A DNA stretch of 64,000 nt from Diploptera punctata (lineage: Eukaryota; Arthropoda; Insecta; Blattodea; Blaberidae): contig JASPKZ010010239.1 in assembly GCA_030220185.1 (NCBI GenBank), forward strand, positions 2,684,001-2,748,000, given 5' to 3'. The translations under genes were made by a program, and so were the position numbers. The notes beneath the pieces were generated by a model that was not told the DNA's origin, searched no databases, and saw only the letters and a list, made by a program, of their open reading frames with translations. Shown here in pieces: positions 1-10,534 of the stretch (within the stretch, counting starts at the first letter, position 1; each line of letters opens with the position of its first letter).

Positions 1-655
1 GTCCACCGCTGTGGTCTCGAGGTAGCGTGATATCTTGTCACGTAGCGGGTCCGGGTTCGATTCCCGGTCGGGAGAGGCTCCTGAGTGAGGATTTTTTCGG
101 GGTTTTTCCTCGCCTGTAAGACAAATGTCAGGAAGCTTAGGACCCAACGGTCCCCGAAAATCATCCGGCCATTATCATCATCCTTATCATCATCATCGGG
201 GGGCACGCCGTAGCGTAGTGGTTAAGGCACTGCGCTACAAGCCGGAAGGTCGAGGGTTCGAGTCCCGGTGGGGTCAGGATTTTTAAACTGACCCAAACCT
301 TCTGGCGGCACTATGGCCCTGGGGTCGACTCAGCCTCTAACTGAAATGAGTACCAGACGCTTGTTCTGGGGTAAAGGCGGCCGTCACGCAGGGTTGACAA
401 CCCGGCTGACATCAAGTGCCGATTGTCAAGAAAAAGTGGGATCCTTAACCTCCTACTACCCCAAGGGCCTCCTGAGGTCTGTAGGGGAACACTTTACTTT
501 ACTTTATCATCATCATCATCATCATCATCATGTGGAAAGCAACGGGAATCTACCACACCTATAATTCCCTAGTAAAGCTGCAAAGCTTAACACGAAAATG
601 CTATGATTGCAGTGAAAGACCTGCCCTCGGGCAGAATTACTATGGATGGATGGAT
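1..655 (+). mobile_element. SINE family A, interrupted by a SINE family B copy
   Basis: A tRNA-derived SINE starts at base 1 with the head GTCCACCGCTGTGGTCTCG and a near-perfect Pol III B box (GGGTTCGATTCCCGG, about 52-66). The core ends with the CCCCGAAAATCAT segment and a CAT-rich stretch. The second half resumes at about 506 with (CAT)n, then the tail GTGGAAAGCAACGGGAA and a GGATGGATGG end. Heads, cores and tails match the copies near 9.3, 38.6 and 58.0 kb. A second SINE sits in the CAT-rich stretch. The window starts exactly at the head, so the upstream target duplication is not visible. Confidence 0.8.
198..505 (+). mobile_element. SINE family B (tRNA-derived), nested in SINE A
   Basis: Head GCCGTAGCGTAGTGGTTAAG (A-box like) is followed by a clear B box GGTTCGAGTCCCGG at about 257-270. 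The body carries GACCCAAACCTTCTGGCGGC and the segment GTTGACAACCCGGCTGACAT. Other copies in this window lie at about 6.7-7.0 kb (minus) and 23.73-24.04 kb. It interrupts the CAT-rich part of a SINE A copy, so it is the younger insertion. The open frame across it (313-564) ends in a poly-His run from CAT repeats and is not a gene. Confidence 0.78.
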
Positions 656-829
656 ATTAGCTAAGATTTTATTATTTATTATATATATTTAATATTATAT
701 TATTTTCCTTCTTTATTGTCAATATATTTTGCCACATATAGTAGACGCTATTTGGATAAGTTTTTTTTTAAATAACACATTATCATTGTTATTTGTATTA
801 TTTATTTAGCAGGTTTCACAATGTTTCGC

Positions 830-1340
830 AACATCTTCCTGCACCCAATTAATCTACTGTCATTCTCCTTCACATCTCTCTGTCATTCCAATCTCCATCG
901 TCCAATCCTTTGTGCTTTATACTGTTCATAACACTATCAATCCACGTTATTTTTGGCCGTCCTCTTCTTCTTCTACCTGTTCTGGTTTCATCTTCGGAAT
1001 CTGTCTTCTGTCATTCTTTTTACATAATCATACTATTTTAATTGTATGTTTTTTTATGAAATCCAAAATATTGTTGAAGCTTTAACATTCATATTTTTCT
1101 AATTACGCTGTTTCTTATTTGATCTCTTCTACAAATTCCAGCTGAACGCCTCCAAAAATCCATTTCTGCAGAATTAAATATACTTATTGTTCTAGATTTT
1201 AATTCCCATGTGTCTGCGCCGTACGTCATTTTACTCTTTATTGTATTAAAATTGTTTTGTTTTGGAGCTTCTATTCCCATCCCATAAAACACTGATTTAA
1301 TTCTGATACTCCGGAATTGTCCTTATTTATCCTCCCATTA
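830..1340 (-). pseudogene. LINE C-terminal fragment (degenerate)
   Basis: On the minus strand, 1089-1292 encodes a stretch containing YGADTWELKSRTISIFNSAE followed by MDFWRRSAG. This resembles the conserved 'YGxExW...AEMRFLR' region after the reverse transcriptase of insect LINEs, also seen here near 45.6 and 55.1 kb. The sequence towards 830 reads on as a degenerate C-terminus with an Arg/Lys-rich end, broken by stops. It is a 5'-truncated remnant with no catalytic domain. Confidence 0.55.
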
Positions 1341-1384
1341 ATTTCAGTATTACGGCTTCCATCTGCACCAATTTTTGTCCTCAT

Positions 1385-1391
1385 ATTATTA

Positions 1392-1448
<57 letters not shown>

Positions 1449-1476
1449 CATTATTATCATCATCATCATCATCATA
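1385..1476. repeat. (ATT)n microsatellite running into (ATC)n
   Basis: Nearly pure ATT repeats pass into ATC repeats. The ATC part is probably the (GAT)n tail of the adjoining minus-strand LINE fragment. Poly-Tyr and poly-His frames here are artefacts of the repeat. Confidence 0.9.
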
Positions 1477-1682
1477 GTACATTCACGAATTTAGGCCATT
1501 TGTTGACCTGTTTCGGTCTCAAGAGAAACACCATCCAAAAGTCTTTTGAGTGGACGTCCTGGTCTTCTCCTTCCTGCAGGTTGATATCTTAACATTTGTT
1601 TGGGTATTCTGTGATCTTCCATTCGATGAACATGTTGCATCCATCTTGACTTATAATCAGAAATTTTGTTTTCTAAATTAAT
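1465..1682 (-). pseudogene. LINE 3'-end fragment with (GAT)n tail
   Basis: Read on the minus strand from about 1680, this encodes a LINE C-terminus with WMQHVHRMEDHRIPKQML and then RRRPGRPLKRLLDGVS, ending in a (GAT)n tail at 1465-1476. The same end is found on the plus strand at 34.69-35.05 kb, which also ends in GAT repeats. Only the last part of the element is present, as expected for 5' truncation during target-primed reverse transcription. Confidence 0.65.
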
Positions 1683-1688
1683 AATACT

Positions 1689-1765
1689 GTTATTATTATT
1701 ATTATTATAATAATATTATTATTATATAATAATATTATTATTATTAATAATAATATTATTATTAT

Positions 1766-1811
<46 letters not shown>

Positions 1812-1968
1812 ATTATTATTAATATTATTATTATTATTAATATTATTATTATTAATATTATTGTTATTATTATTATTGTTATTATTATTATTGTTATTAT
1901 TATTATTGTTATTATTATTATTGTTATTATTATTATTGTTATTATTATTGTTATTATTGTTGTTATTA

Positions 1969-2048
<80 letters not shown>
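1689..2048. repeat. Long (ATT)n low-complexity tract
   Basis: About 360 bp of ATT repeats with GTT and TAA variants. The first part (1700-1800) switches between TTA and TAA phase and so can fold on itself. A 62-residue poly-Leu open frame at 1861-2049 comes from the repeat and is not a gene. Confidence 0.95.
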
Positions 2049-2985
2049 GGAAGTTCTAGAAAGGACAGGTTTTAAAATAGAAGCTTATTTTCAGAATTAA
2101 ATAGAGAACATACCGTAGGCTAATATAAAATAGATTATACTACATACATTAATTGTGCACTTACTTCAATATATGAAAGCTAAAACTCTAACAGTGTGCA
2201 TATAGGTTTTGTGATGTTGAATTAGTTGGAATATGACTTAATATTTTCTTGTACCGAATCCATTGTCTGTCAATCATTATAAGTTATTAATTATATAAAT
2301 TGAAGCGAAATCTAGTACTAGCATGGAAGTAATACAAAGAGCCTATGAGGGAATAAAAAACAGGAAGAAGTGATAAAAAGAGGAGATAATGACTTGCAGA
2401 CTGGGCAGTTCTGGTACATGATATATGATAATGTGCGCTCCGGGCCCCTTACACTCATTTCCGCCATGAATCAAACACATCCATTCCTATCACGTGTCCA
2501 TGTCCCGGACTAATACCTCAAATCTATTCCGTTATTGTCGTCCTCGGAGATCCAGCTCTACTGGCCTATACAGTAATGGATCACCAGTTCACTCCCTTCA
2601 TTTCTAACAAGCAAAATTATGTTTATTTACGGTATTTTAGAATCATTAATAAGATGTAGTCATTCTGAAGGTAAATTGTTGTTAATTAAAGTTATTGTGT
2701 CTGGTAAAATTCTAGAAATTATAAACATTTTTATTAATTGGTTTCTCCATGAACGATAATTAATTTCGTTATATTAACTATTGCGTCAGCAATAGTTTAA
2801 ATATTTGTGGCAAATACATCGAGGAAAATATAAATGCACTACGTCTATATCCCTAATATTATACTGCTGGTGTAGCCATCCTTCTCATGCCCTCGGCGGT
2901 GGCTAAGCATATGATCATTGCGTTCATGTTCCCACGTTCCTCCATCGTGTGCGATGTTAGTAATACTAATGTAATTAAACAATAC
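2049..2985. other. Unassigned intergenic sequence
   Basis: AT-rich sequence without a recognisable frame. A patch at about 2430-2600 is richer in GC than its surroundings but shows no motif I recognise. Confidence 0.5.
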
Positions 2986-2995
2986 TAGTAATAAA

Positions 2996-3367
2996 GAGAT
3001 GGACCAAAGAGAGATGAACAGACAGGTGGATGGAGACGACTGCATAACAATGAATTACACGGTCTTTATAGGAAGACAGATATAATGAGAACATTTAAGT
3101 CTCGTAGACTGCGATGGGCATGACATCTGGAACGAATGGGGAATGAAAGACGTGCATGGAAGCTTCTTGTAGCAAAACCAGAGGGAAAACGCCCAGTTAG
3201 TAGACCAAGAATGAGGTGGGAGAATAATATTAACTATGATTTGAGGAAGTAAATTATACAGGGGATGATTGGAAAACATTAGCTCAGGATAGGGATGTAT
3301 GGAGAGCTTATGTCCGTCCGGCCATGAACCTTCGGGTTGGATAGTGCCAGTGAGTGAGTTAGTTAGT
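2996..3367 (+). pseudogene. RTE-type LINE 3' end, copy R1
   Basis: The sequence from GGACCAAAGAGAGATGAACA to the (GTTA)n tail at about 3355-3370 matches the 3' end of the LINE at 19.04-20.85 kb and the copies at 7.6 and 12.1 kb. The decayed frame would give the C-terminus KRP-GRPRMRWENNIN. A 10-base candidate target duplication, TAGTAATAAA, lies at 2986-2995 and 3368-3377. A stop and indels break the frame. Confidence 0.75.
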
Positions 3368-3522
3368 TAGTAATAAAAAGAAGTAAAGCAGACAAATGAT
3401 ACAGTAGAGAGTCCCGATGTAACAGAGACGAGAAAATAGGCCTATAATATACGAAAAAATTAAGAGAATTAAATATTTAAAAAAAAATCAATATAAAACT
3501 GAAAAGGTAAAGGTAAAGATAG

Positions 3523-3525
<3 letters not shown>

Positions 3526-3565
<40 letters not shown>
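3526..3565. repeat. (AT)n microsatellite
   Basis: A run of about 40 bp of alternating TA. The flanks from 3378 to 3930 otherwise show nothing recognisable. Confidence 0.95.
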
Positions 3566-3568
<3 letters not shown>

Positions 3569-3930
3569 GGAAAATCTCGTTATTATGGTCCACGTTGGAA
3601 CGGATATCGTTTAATCGGAACAAGCATCCTAATATTAAAAAGAGAATACAAATATTCGACGAATTACCAGATTTTAATAAAAGTACGAACCTTAGACAAA
3701 CTTAAGGAAATATTCCATTTTATTTTTGCACAGACTGTACATTTTGAGTTTCTTAGGAATGCGTGAAATACTGTTAATAACAAAGGGACAATAGGCAACA
3801 CTTCTTCGCTCACTCTTACTATCTGCTATAGGTCTCAGATCATTTAGTTTAACACTTGCCTTTATTCGGCTCATTCATAAGTTTTAGAAACAAATCGAGT
3901 GCAAAATGTCTTTAGGTAACCGCAATACTG

Positions 3931-4596
3931 TCATAAGTAACGCCACGAATGATTTCCACTGAGTTTATCTAGAGGATATGAAATTCAAGAGTGGTTTGTT
4001 AGGATTATTTAACGAATACAATTAAACTGTTTACTCAAAAATCATTATTGAGATATAGTTACCGGTATTTTAAAATGTTTATATATTTAATGTAAAAGAC
4101 GATGTTTAAAAAACAAATCAGAAATGTGTGGTTATGTTTCATTTGTTTATACATTGCAATTTGATCATATTATGCATTGCCAAATAGGATCGTAATATTG
4201 TAAGAATGTACCGTAGTGGAGAAAAAATGTAAAACATCAAACTGTATATTATAAACAACATTGTATGTTATTGATTTATATATTTTAGTAAACAACTCAG
4301 TAAAATCATTACGTATTTAGAAATACAATTATTGAACACAAAATTATCAAATGTGTACTTTGAAGGAATCTGTTCATTATTTGCCATATCCAGAGTTCTC
4401 GTACTTGTAGGAGAGTCAGACACTGAAAAATAATGATCTGACCTGTTCAGAAAATTAAAAAGGAGGAGCTTTATTTATCACAAACACAGTAGCTGATAAA
4501 GGGCAAGGTAAAACAAGACTGTCATTGATTCTAAAACAAAATTCATTGAAACATGATTGGGCATTGACTCCCATTTGGAGCATGAGTTAAATAGTC
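3931..4596 (+). mobile_element. Non-autonomous hairpin element, family M, copy M1
   Basis: Starts TCATAAGTAACGCCACGA and ends CATGAGTTAAATAGTC, as do the six other copies in this window. Near the left end it has the shortened hairpin in which GCCAC and a later GAGTGG flank AT-rich stem sequence. It has no open frame. The family's class is unclear: the ends are not inverted repeats of each other. Its right end abuts a transposase fragment. Confidence 0.75.
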
Positions 4597-4597
4597 A

Positions 4598-4858
4598 GGG
4601 AAACGTAAGCTTAAATCGCTTACTGGGCACGAGAAACTGAAAATTATCGAAAGACTTGAAAAGTATGCCACTATTGCGTATGTATGTGCAGATTATGGAA
4701 TCGCAGAACAAACAGTTTCGGATATAAAAATAAAAAAACAAACTGATTTTTTATCATTTGCGATTAAATGTGATGTAATCGAAGAGAGTTCTCAGGTCAA
4801 ACGAATGCGACAGCCGGCTAAACAAAAGTTAGAAGACCTGGTGTACGAAGAGGTATAA
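4598..4858 (+). pseudogene. Tigger/jerky-type transposase DNA-binding fragment
   Basis: An 86-codon stretch without a stop and without its own ATG reads KRKLKSLTGHEKLKIIERLE, then a helix with CADYGIAEQTVSDIK, then KKQTDFLSFA and a conserved basic-Leu stretch ending LEDLVYEE. This is the CENP-B-type N-terminal helix-turn-helix of pogo/Tigger and jerky-like transposases (Tc1/mariner superfamily), which binds the transposon ends. The second HTH and the DDE domain are absent. The frame opens right at the end of family M copy M1 and stops just before a LINE fragment. Family assignment is by motif memory, not by search. Confidence 0.65.
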
Positions 4859-4861
4859 ACA

Positions 4862-5447
4862 ATTTCGTGAATGTATAATAATTGTATTGAGGGGTCTTTT
4901 GTTGATGATAGAAGTGCTATTGCGTGGTTTCATTTGGGGGGATGGATGACCCATAATTTAACAAGTGAAGAAGGCGTTAAACTATGCCCTCTATGCGATG
5001 ACCATGAAAACTGGCAGCATATTATAGCATTCTGTAGAGAGACAGAACAACTTAGATTAGAGGTGCTGCCGGAGAGATTTCTCAGGTCGGATCGTGGGAG
5101 AGTGGCGTGTTGGGATCTTTTAGGACAGATCGAGAGTGTATCAAAAACATGCAAATTTTTTGGGTGCAGTAAGGATATTGAGATATAGCAAAATTGTAGA
5201 TTAATGATATATGTATTATCAACAAGAAGAATCTCAATATGGTCTTTGTTTTCGATCTTTAATTATATTATATAATAAGTAGGTCTGAAAAGTTGAATAG
5301 TCTGATAGTGCATTTGATGTCTGCAGGGACGGGGGGAGGGGGTTTGAGCGTGCGCGTGTGTATATGTGTGGAGGTGTGTGTGTGTTTTTTTTCTAATTTG
5401 TTTTCTAGCAATTTTTTTGTTTTAATATTAATGTACAGAATGAGACT

Positions 5448-5526
<79 letters not shown>

Positions 5527-5745
5527 TTTTTTTATTTATTTATACACATGGTATTTTCATGGATGAGTGTAGATATGTATTATTGTGATGTAGTGTAGAC
5601 ATAGATTTTACTTGTATGTAGCCTATTATTGTTTTTGATATAGGTGTATTTGTAGGTATTTGTTTATATTATGATTAGTTATATTTTTTTATTCATGGAA
5701 AAATAATGCACGTACGGCCAAGCAGACCCGTGCGCAATGTCAATG
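4862..5745 (+). pseudogene. Zinc-finger LINE 3' end, copy Z1
   Basis: 4871-5188 encodes a 105-residue piece with AWFHLGGW, then a Cys-His cluster CPLCDDHENWQHIIAFC (C-x2-C-x7/8-H-x4-C), then LPERFLRSDRGRVACWDLL. The same block is found in the minus copies at 10.5-11.65 and 35.07-36.36 kb, which places it at the C-terminus of a LINE polyprotein where such knuckles bind nucleic acid. The 3' part (to about 5745) includes a (TTTA)n expansion and GCACGTACGGC, a 3'-UTR motif shared with the other copies. Confidence 0.65.
5447..5541. repeat. (TTTA)n microsatellite
   Basis: About 95 bp of TTTA repeats inside the presumed 3' part of the Z1 LINE fragment. The Leu-Phe-Ile-Tyr repeat frame over it is an artefact. 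Confidence 0.95.
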
Positions 5746-5992
5746 CATATGTATTTTCTTTCTTCTGAAAAAAGGCATTACATTCCATTATCGATAAATC
5801 ATAAAAGAAAACTGAACATTTCTTCAAACCAAACACATAAAGAATGTGCACTTCGAATCTAGTCCTACTGTATCTTATAAAACTATTGTATCATTTTGTT
5901 AACATTTTAATTTGTGTGTTTTTTATTTCACTTAATCCAGGCTTTTGATAAGCCGGACAACAAGGAGCTCGAATTGGTCCTGATTAAGGAGG

Positions 5993-6297
5993 TTTTAGCT
6001 GCCTTGTCAGGCAGCGGGCCCGGGTTCGATTCCCGGTCGGGACAGGCTCCTGGGTGAGTTTTTTTTCGGGGGTTTTCCTCACCTGTAAGACAAATGTCAG
6101 GACGCGTAGGGGCAATGGTCCCCGAAAATCATCCGGCCATCATCATCATCCTTATCATTATCATCATCATCCTTACCGGTGTGGAAAGCAACGGGAAGCT
6201 ACCACACCTATAATTCCCTAGTAAAGCCGCAAAGCATAGCATGAAAATGCTATGATTGCAGTGAAAGACCTGAACTTGGGCAGAATTACTGTGGATA
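5993..6297 (+). mobile_element. SINE family A copy
   Basis: The head is damaged up to GCTGCCTTGTCAGGCAGC, but the B box GGGTTCGATTCCCGG, the core with GACAAATGTCAGGA, the (CAT)n stretch, the GTGGAAAGCAACGGGAAGC tail and the terminal GCAGAATTACTGTGGAT are all present. It ends in (AT)n at 6297-6320 in place of the usual GGAT repeats. Confidence 0.8.
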
Positions 6298-6544
6298 TAT
6301 ATATATATATATATATATATAGGCCTACATGTCCATTATCGCTCTAGCGGCCGCAATTTTTTGTTATCAGAACCAAACTTAGCATATAGCAATCAATTAA
6401 AAAACATAAGGTAAAGATCGTTAATCAGCATACCAGCGATCGGGACAGATTTCCCGAGTGATGGTTTATTTCTTCAACAGTAACATAAATATCAGAATAC
6501 TTCAAGGTGAAAATGTTCCCCCATCATCATATGGCAATGTCAAT

Positions 6545-7112
6545 CATATTATTAACAATAAAAAATGGCGACATATCGTACGATGTTTAATATAAATGTG
6601 TGAGTGAATGGTTTGTATTATCTTAAATATTGAATTGTCTAGGAAGATCCCCTGACTTGAGCTGATAACTCATTCCATGTCCTTGAGTAATTAAAAATAA
6701 CGTATGTGATAAAAAAGTGATCTCTCTACAGACCATAAGAGACCCTTGGGGTAGTAGGAGATTAAAGCTTCCACTTTTTTTTAGACAATCGGTACTTGAA
6801 GTCAACTGGATTGTCAGCCCTGCGTTACGGCCGTCTTTACCCCCCGAACAAGCAACTCGTACTTATTTTCGTTAGAAGCTCAGTCGAGGCCATGGAGCCA
6901 GCAGAAGGTTTCAGTTTAAAAATCCTGACCCCATCGGGACTCGAAACCTCGATCTTCCGGTTTGAAGCATATTGCCTGAACCAACTACGCTACATGGTGT
7001 CCCGTATGTAATCGAAAGTTTAAAAAATCCTCTCTCGACACGTCGTGCAACTGTAAGCCCCCGGGCGGCATGTGGCATATAACTGTACTTATGAAGTGAG
7101 AGTTTAGACTAG
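6545..7112 (+). mobile_element. SINE A, long 3' module only, split by a SINE B insertion
   Basis: The left part (GAGCTGATAACTCATTCC, about 6658-6676) and right part (TCCTCTCTCGACACGTCGTG, GAGAGTTTAGACTA) are the alternative long 3' module seen whole at 49.02-49.49 kb and 58.41-58.82 kb (minus). A SINE B copy interrupts it. The near-direct repeats CGTATGTGAT and CGTATGTAAT on the two sides fit its target duplication with one mismatch. The head and core of this SINE A copy are missing or too decayed to see. Confidence 0.65.
6705..7003 (-). mobile_element. SINE family B copy
   Basis: Reverse complement of the family B sequence. The B box appears as CGGGACTCGAAACC near 6935-6950 and the A-box region as CAACTACGCTACATGG near 6980. 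The body includes GGTTTCAGTTTAAAAATCC in the plus reading. It lies inside a SINE A long tail with an approximate 10-base target duplication. Confidence 0.72.
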
Positions 7113-7545
7113 GATTGAGAAGAATATGCTACGAGGCCTATATAATTCCCTGCCACATACCGCTGGGGTCCAGACATCGAGTCTCGGTCACTCTATGTGG
7201 GTTTCGTGGTGAACAAAACGGAATTTGGGAAGGTTTTTCTCGGGGTTTTCTCTCGTTTTCCTCATACTCACCTCATCCATTTCGTTTAACGTATTTCATC
7301 TGCCCCCCTGATAATGGTAAGTTTATAATGTTTATTATGGATCCGTAGACGTTCATTGAATTTATAAAGTTTTATTTTAGGGCGTAGTTAGGCGTGGTCG
7401 GCCGGCACCCTGTCATTTACAGACCTCTATAAGGGGTTTCATCTCATCTTATCCCTCAACCCGACCCTGTGTTGGACACTAGTTCATAATATATATAAAG
7501 TTGTGTTTGTGAAAATTTCTGTAAATAAATTTGAGCATTGAATTA
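7113..7545. other. Unclassified, possibly repetitive sequence
   Basis: More GC-rich than its surroundings, with GAGTCTCGGTCACTC and a TTTTTCTCGGGGTTTTCTCTC run that recalls the pyrimidine stretch of SINE cores, plus a GGCCGGCACCCTGTC segment. There is no second copy in this window, so I can only say that it looks like a decayed SINE-like unit. Confidence 0.3.
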
Positions 7546-7560
7546 TAAATCGATTTACTC

Positions 7561-7996
7561 AAAACATGGGCTCTTACTTTAAGGAGGAAAGGAAATTACG
7601 AGCATTTGAGAATAAAGTTCTTAGGAACATTTTTGGACCAAAGGGAGATGAACATACAGGTGAATGGAGAAGACTAAATAACAGTGAAACCACATGGTCT
7701 TTTTAGGAAACCAGATATAATAAGAACAGTTAAGTCTCGTAGACTACAATGGGCAGGACATGTGGCACGAATGGGGAATGAAAGATGTGCATGGTAGCTT
7801 CTTGTAGGAAAACTAGAGGGAAAACGCCCAGTTTCGTAGACCATGAATGAGGTGAGAGAATAACATTAACTATGATTTGAGAGAAGTAGATTATACAGGG
7901 AATGATTGGAAAACATTAACTCAGGATATGGATATATGGAGAGCTTATGTCCGCGCGGCCATAAACCTACGGATTCGATAGTGTCAGTGAGTTAGA
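7561..7996 (+). pseudogene. RTE-type LINE 3' end, copy R2
   Basis: Begins AAAACATGGGCTCTTACTTT (equivalent to 20.407 kb in the longest copy) and runs to the terminal codons and AGTGAGTTAG tail. The frame is broken by several indels and stops. Parts of the WAGHVARMGNER and YVRAA blocks can still be read across frames. Confidence 0.72.
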
Positions 7997-8462
7997 GTTT
8001 ACTGTTATTAGAGATAATTTATATGTATAATATTGTCTGAAGGCTTGTAATATGCGGATATTGGATTTATTATGTATTAGAGGAAGAGATTCAGTGAATT
8101 GGTGTAGAAGGAGTCTCTCTCTGATATATATTGTGTGTCTGTGTGTTGGATGTAATATTTAAATGGTTTGAACCTGTTGATATCGCATTGCGGCTGTACA
8201 CAAACACAAGTGTAATTATTAATCAACACAAATCATTCTAACAAGAAATCCTCTGTGAATTACAGTCTCTAATAAAATACTTAATGACTGAACAATTCTC
8301 TCTCTTCCTTAATTTAACCTCTCCCTTTGAGAGTAATATTTTTTATCTCATGTTACTCGATCTTTATAGGACTGATTAGTTGCAAGAAGATTTTTATTTA
8401 ACTCTGGATCATATTTTATTTTTTGACTTCTCATGGATACGGGCTATTCCCCGGTTGAGTTG

Positions 8463-9104
8463 TCATAAGTAATGCCACGAGTGATTTTCAATTTATTTAG
8501 AGGATTTGGAAATAAAGAGTGTCATTTGTTAGGACTATTTAACGAATAAAATTAAGCTGTTTACTCACAAATCATTATATGAACATAGCTATTTTAATAT
8601 ATCTAATGTAAACGGCAATGTTTGAAAACAAATGAGAAGTATTTGATTATGTTTCACTTGTTCATCACTGTAACTTGATCATATTATTTTGCGAAATAGG
8701 ATCGTAATATTGTAAGAAAGCACCCTAGTGGAGGAAAAAATGAAACACATCAAACTGTATAGAATAACCAAACATTATAGGTTATTAATTAACGTTTTTA
8801 GGAAACAACTCAGTAAAATCAGTATTTAAAAACATAATTATTGAATACACAATTAACAAATGTGTGGGTCAAAGAAATCTGTTCATTGTTTGTTATATTG
8901 AACGTATTGGTTAGAGAGTCAGTCACTGCAAAATAATGCTCTGACCTCTTCAGAATGTTAAAAAAGTGGATCTTTCTTTATTATGATAATTAGAATTCGA
9001 TAAATATCGAGGTGAAACACGAATGCCATTGGTTATAAAATAAAATTAGCCTAATTGAAACGTGATTGGTCATTGATTCCCGTTTGGGGCATGTGTTAAA
9101 TAGT
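8463..9104 (+). mobile_element. Family M hairpin element, copy M2
   Basis: Starts TCATAAGTAATGCCACGAG and ends ATGTGTTAAATAGT. The left hairpin is the short form. Internal landmarks shared with the other copies include GGATCGTAATATTGTAAG and the GTCAGTCACTGCAAAATAATG block. No coding capacity. Confidence 0.78.
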
Positions 9105-9106
9105 AT

Positions 9107-9256
9107 CATTCCGGAGTCATATCTGAGACAACACGAACATTTATTGCAAGACACACCATCATTCACACATGCATACTAAACAAAGCGTATAAAATATGGA
9201 TATTACCGGATTATGTTCACAGATTTGTGGGACTTAAAGTTTTCTGACATTTGTCT
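9107..9256 (-). mobile_element. SINE A long-module fragment
   Basis: Contains GAGACAACACGAACATTTAT, ACACACCATCATTCACACAT and GTTTTCTGACATTTGTCTTA, which match the minus-strand long SINE at 58.41-58.82 kb. It lies between the end of M2 and a plus-strand SINE A, both of which it abuts. Confidence 0.5.
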
Positions 9257-9263
9257 TACTAAT

Positions 9264-9556
9264 TGCACCGCAGTGTTCTCAACGTAGCGTGCTGCCTTGT
9301 CACGCAGCGGGCCCGGGTTTGATTCCTGGTCGGGGCAAGCGCCTGGGTGAGGGTTTTCCGGGATTTTTCCTCACCTGTACGACAAATGTCAGGAAGCTTA
9401 GGGTCCAGTGGTCCCCGAAAATCATCCGACCATCACCATCATCCTTATCATTGTCATCATCATCCTTCACCGGTGTGAAAAGCAACGGGAAGCTACCACA
9501 TCTATAATTCCCTAGTGAAGCTGCAAAGCATAGCATGAAAATGCTATTGATGGATG
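9264..9556 (+). mobile_element. SINE family A copy
   Basis: Head with GTAGCGTGCTGCCTTGTCAC, B box GGGTTTGATTCCTGG, core GACAAATGTCAGGAAGC, (CAT)n, GAAAAGCAACGGGAAGC tail and TGATGGATG end. A short internal loss in the tail removes the CAGTGAAAGACC block. Confidence 0.82.
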
Positions 9557-9868
9557 TGTTACTAAATTAACAAAAGTCATGTTACGACAGGCCTTGAAGG
9601 CTCTTGGTCTACAAGATGACTGTTGGTCTAGCATCCACATGTGCTAATCCCATAGGTATTACAATCTTCCACTTCGTATATAAGGATGATATAGTCACCA
9701 TGTCGGTTCCCTCAGTCTTTATAAGAGCTTTTCTGAACGTGAAATCGCTGTTATTGTAGATACTCTTCACAATGCTGGATTAGCAAAAACAAGAGTTTTT
9801 GAGTTGCATTCTAAAAGTATTGGATGATATCATACTGACAAAAATTATATTAGAATATTTCTTACAAT
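9557..9868. other. Unassigned sequence
   Basis: No frame, repeat partner or RNA feature recognised between the SINE A copy and the tRNA-like segment. Confidence 0.45.
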
Positions 9869-9869
9869 T

Positions 9870-9941
9870 AAGGCTCGAACCGGCGTAAATCCTACAGTTC
9901 TGCAGAAAGGTATAATGCCTTAAGCCACTCGGCTACGTTTG
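9870..9941 (-). mobile_element. tRNA-like SINE head or tRNA pseudogene
   Basis: On the minus strand the segment has an A-box-like TAGCCGAGTGGCTTAAGGC and a B box GGTTCGAGCC, spaced as in class-II tRNAs such as Ser or Leu. The acceptor arms do not pair well and the 3' part runs into AT-rich sequence, so a working tRNA is unlikely. Confidence 0.45.
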
Positions 9942-10051
9942 TTTTTTTAGCTGAATAGAAACCTCGAATAGAAACTCTCCGGAGATAGTCCCTACGCAGT
10001 ACATCAAAATAGTGGAAGAATTTTCAAATTCCTTATAAATTATGGTTTAAT

Positions 10052-10135
<84 letters not shown>

Positions 10136-10171
10136 TTAATAATAATAATATCCACATCGGTGGTCTATACC

Positions 10172-10203
<32 letters not shown>

Positions 10204-10222
10204 TATTATTATTATTATTATT
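10052..10222. repeat. (AAT)n/(ATT)n tract with a SINE head remnant
   Basis: AAT repeats (10052-10150, 10174-10200) are followed by ATT repeats (10201-10222), so the tract can fold back on itself. At 10151-10172 it is interrupted by TCCACATCGGTGGTCTATAC, which resembles the first 20 bases of a SINE A head. Confidence 0.85.
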
Positions 10223-10534
10223 ACGGTATAATCCACCCCTGTAGTCTCGGGGTAGCGTCCTTGCCTTTATGCAGCGTGCCCAAATTCGATCCCCGGTCGG
10301 GAAAAGTTTCCTGGGTGATGGTTTTTCGGGTTTTTTTTCTCACTGTAAAATAAATGTCAGGAACATTTAAGGACCAAACAGTCCCCGAACATCATTTGGA
10401 CATCTTATTATTCATTATCATATTCGCCATGTTTAGTATTAATGTATGTGTGAATAATGTTTCTTCTTAACGCTGTTGTTTATCGATGAAGGCCTTTACA
10501 TTGAGCTGATCACTAATTCCTTGTGTGGTCAAAA

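Noticed and set aside
1317..2100. Open frames encoding poly-Tyr, poly-His and poly-Leu
   Set aside because: They are translations of ATT, CAT and TTA microsatellites with no flanking coding signal.
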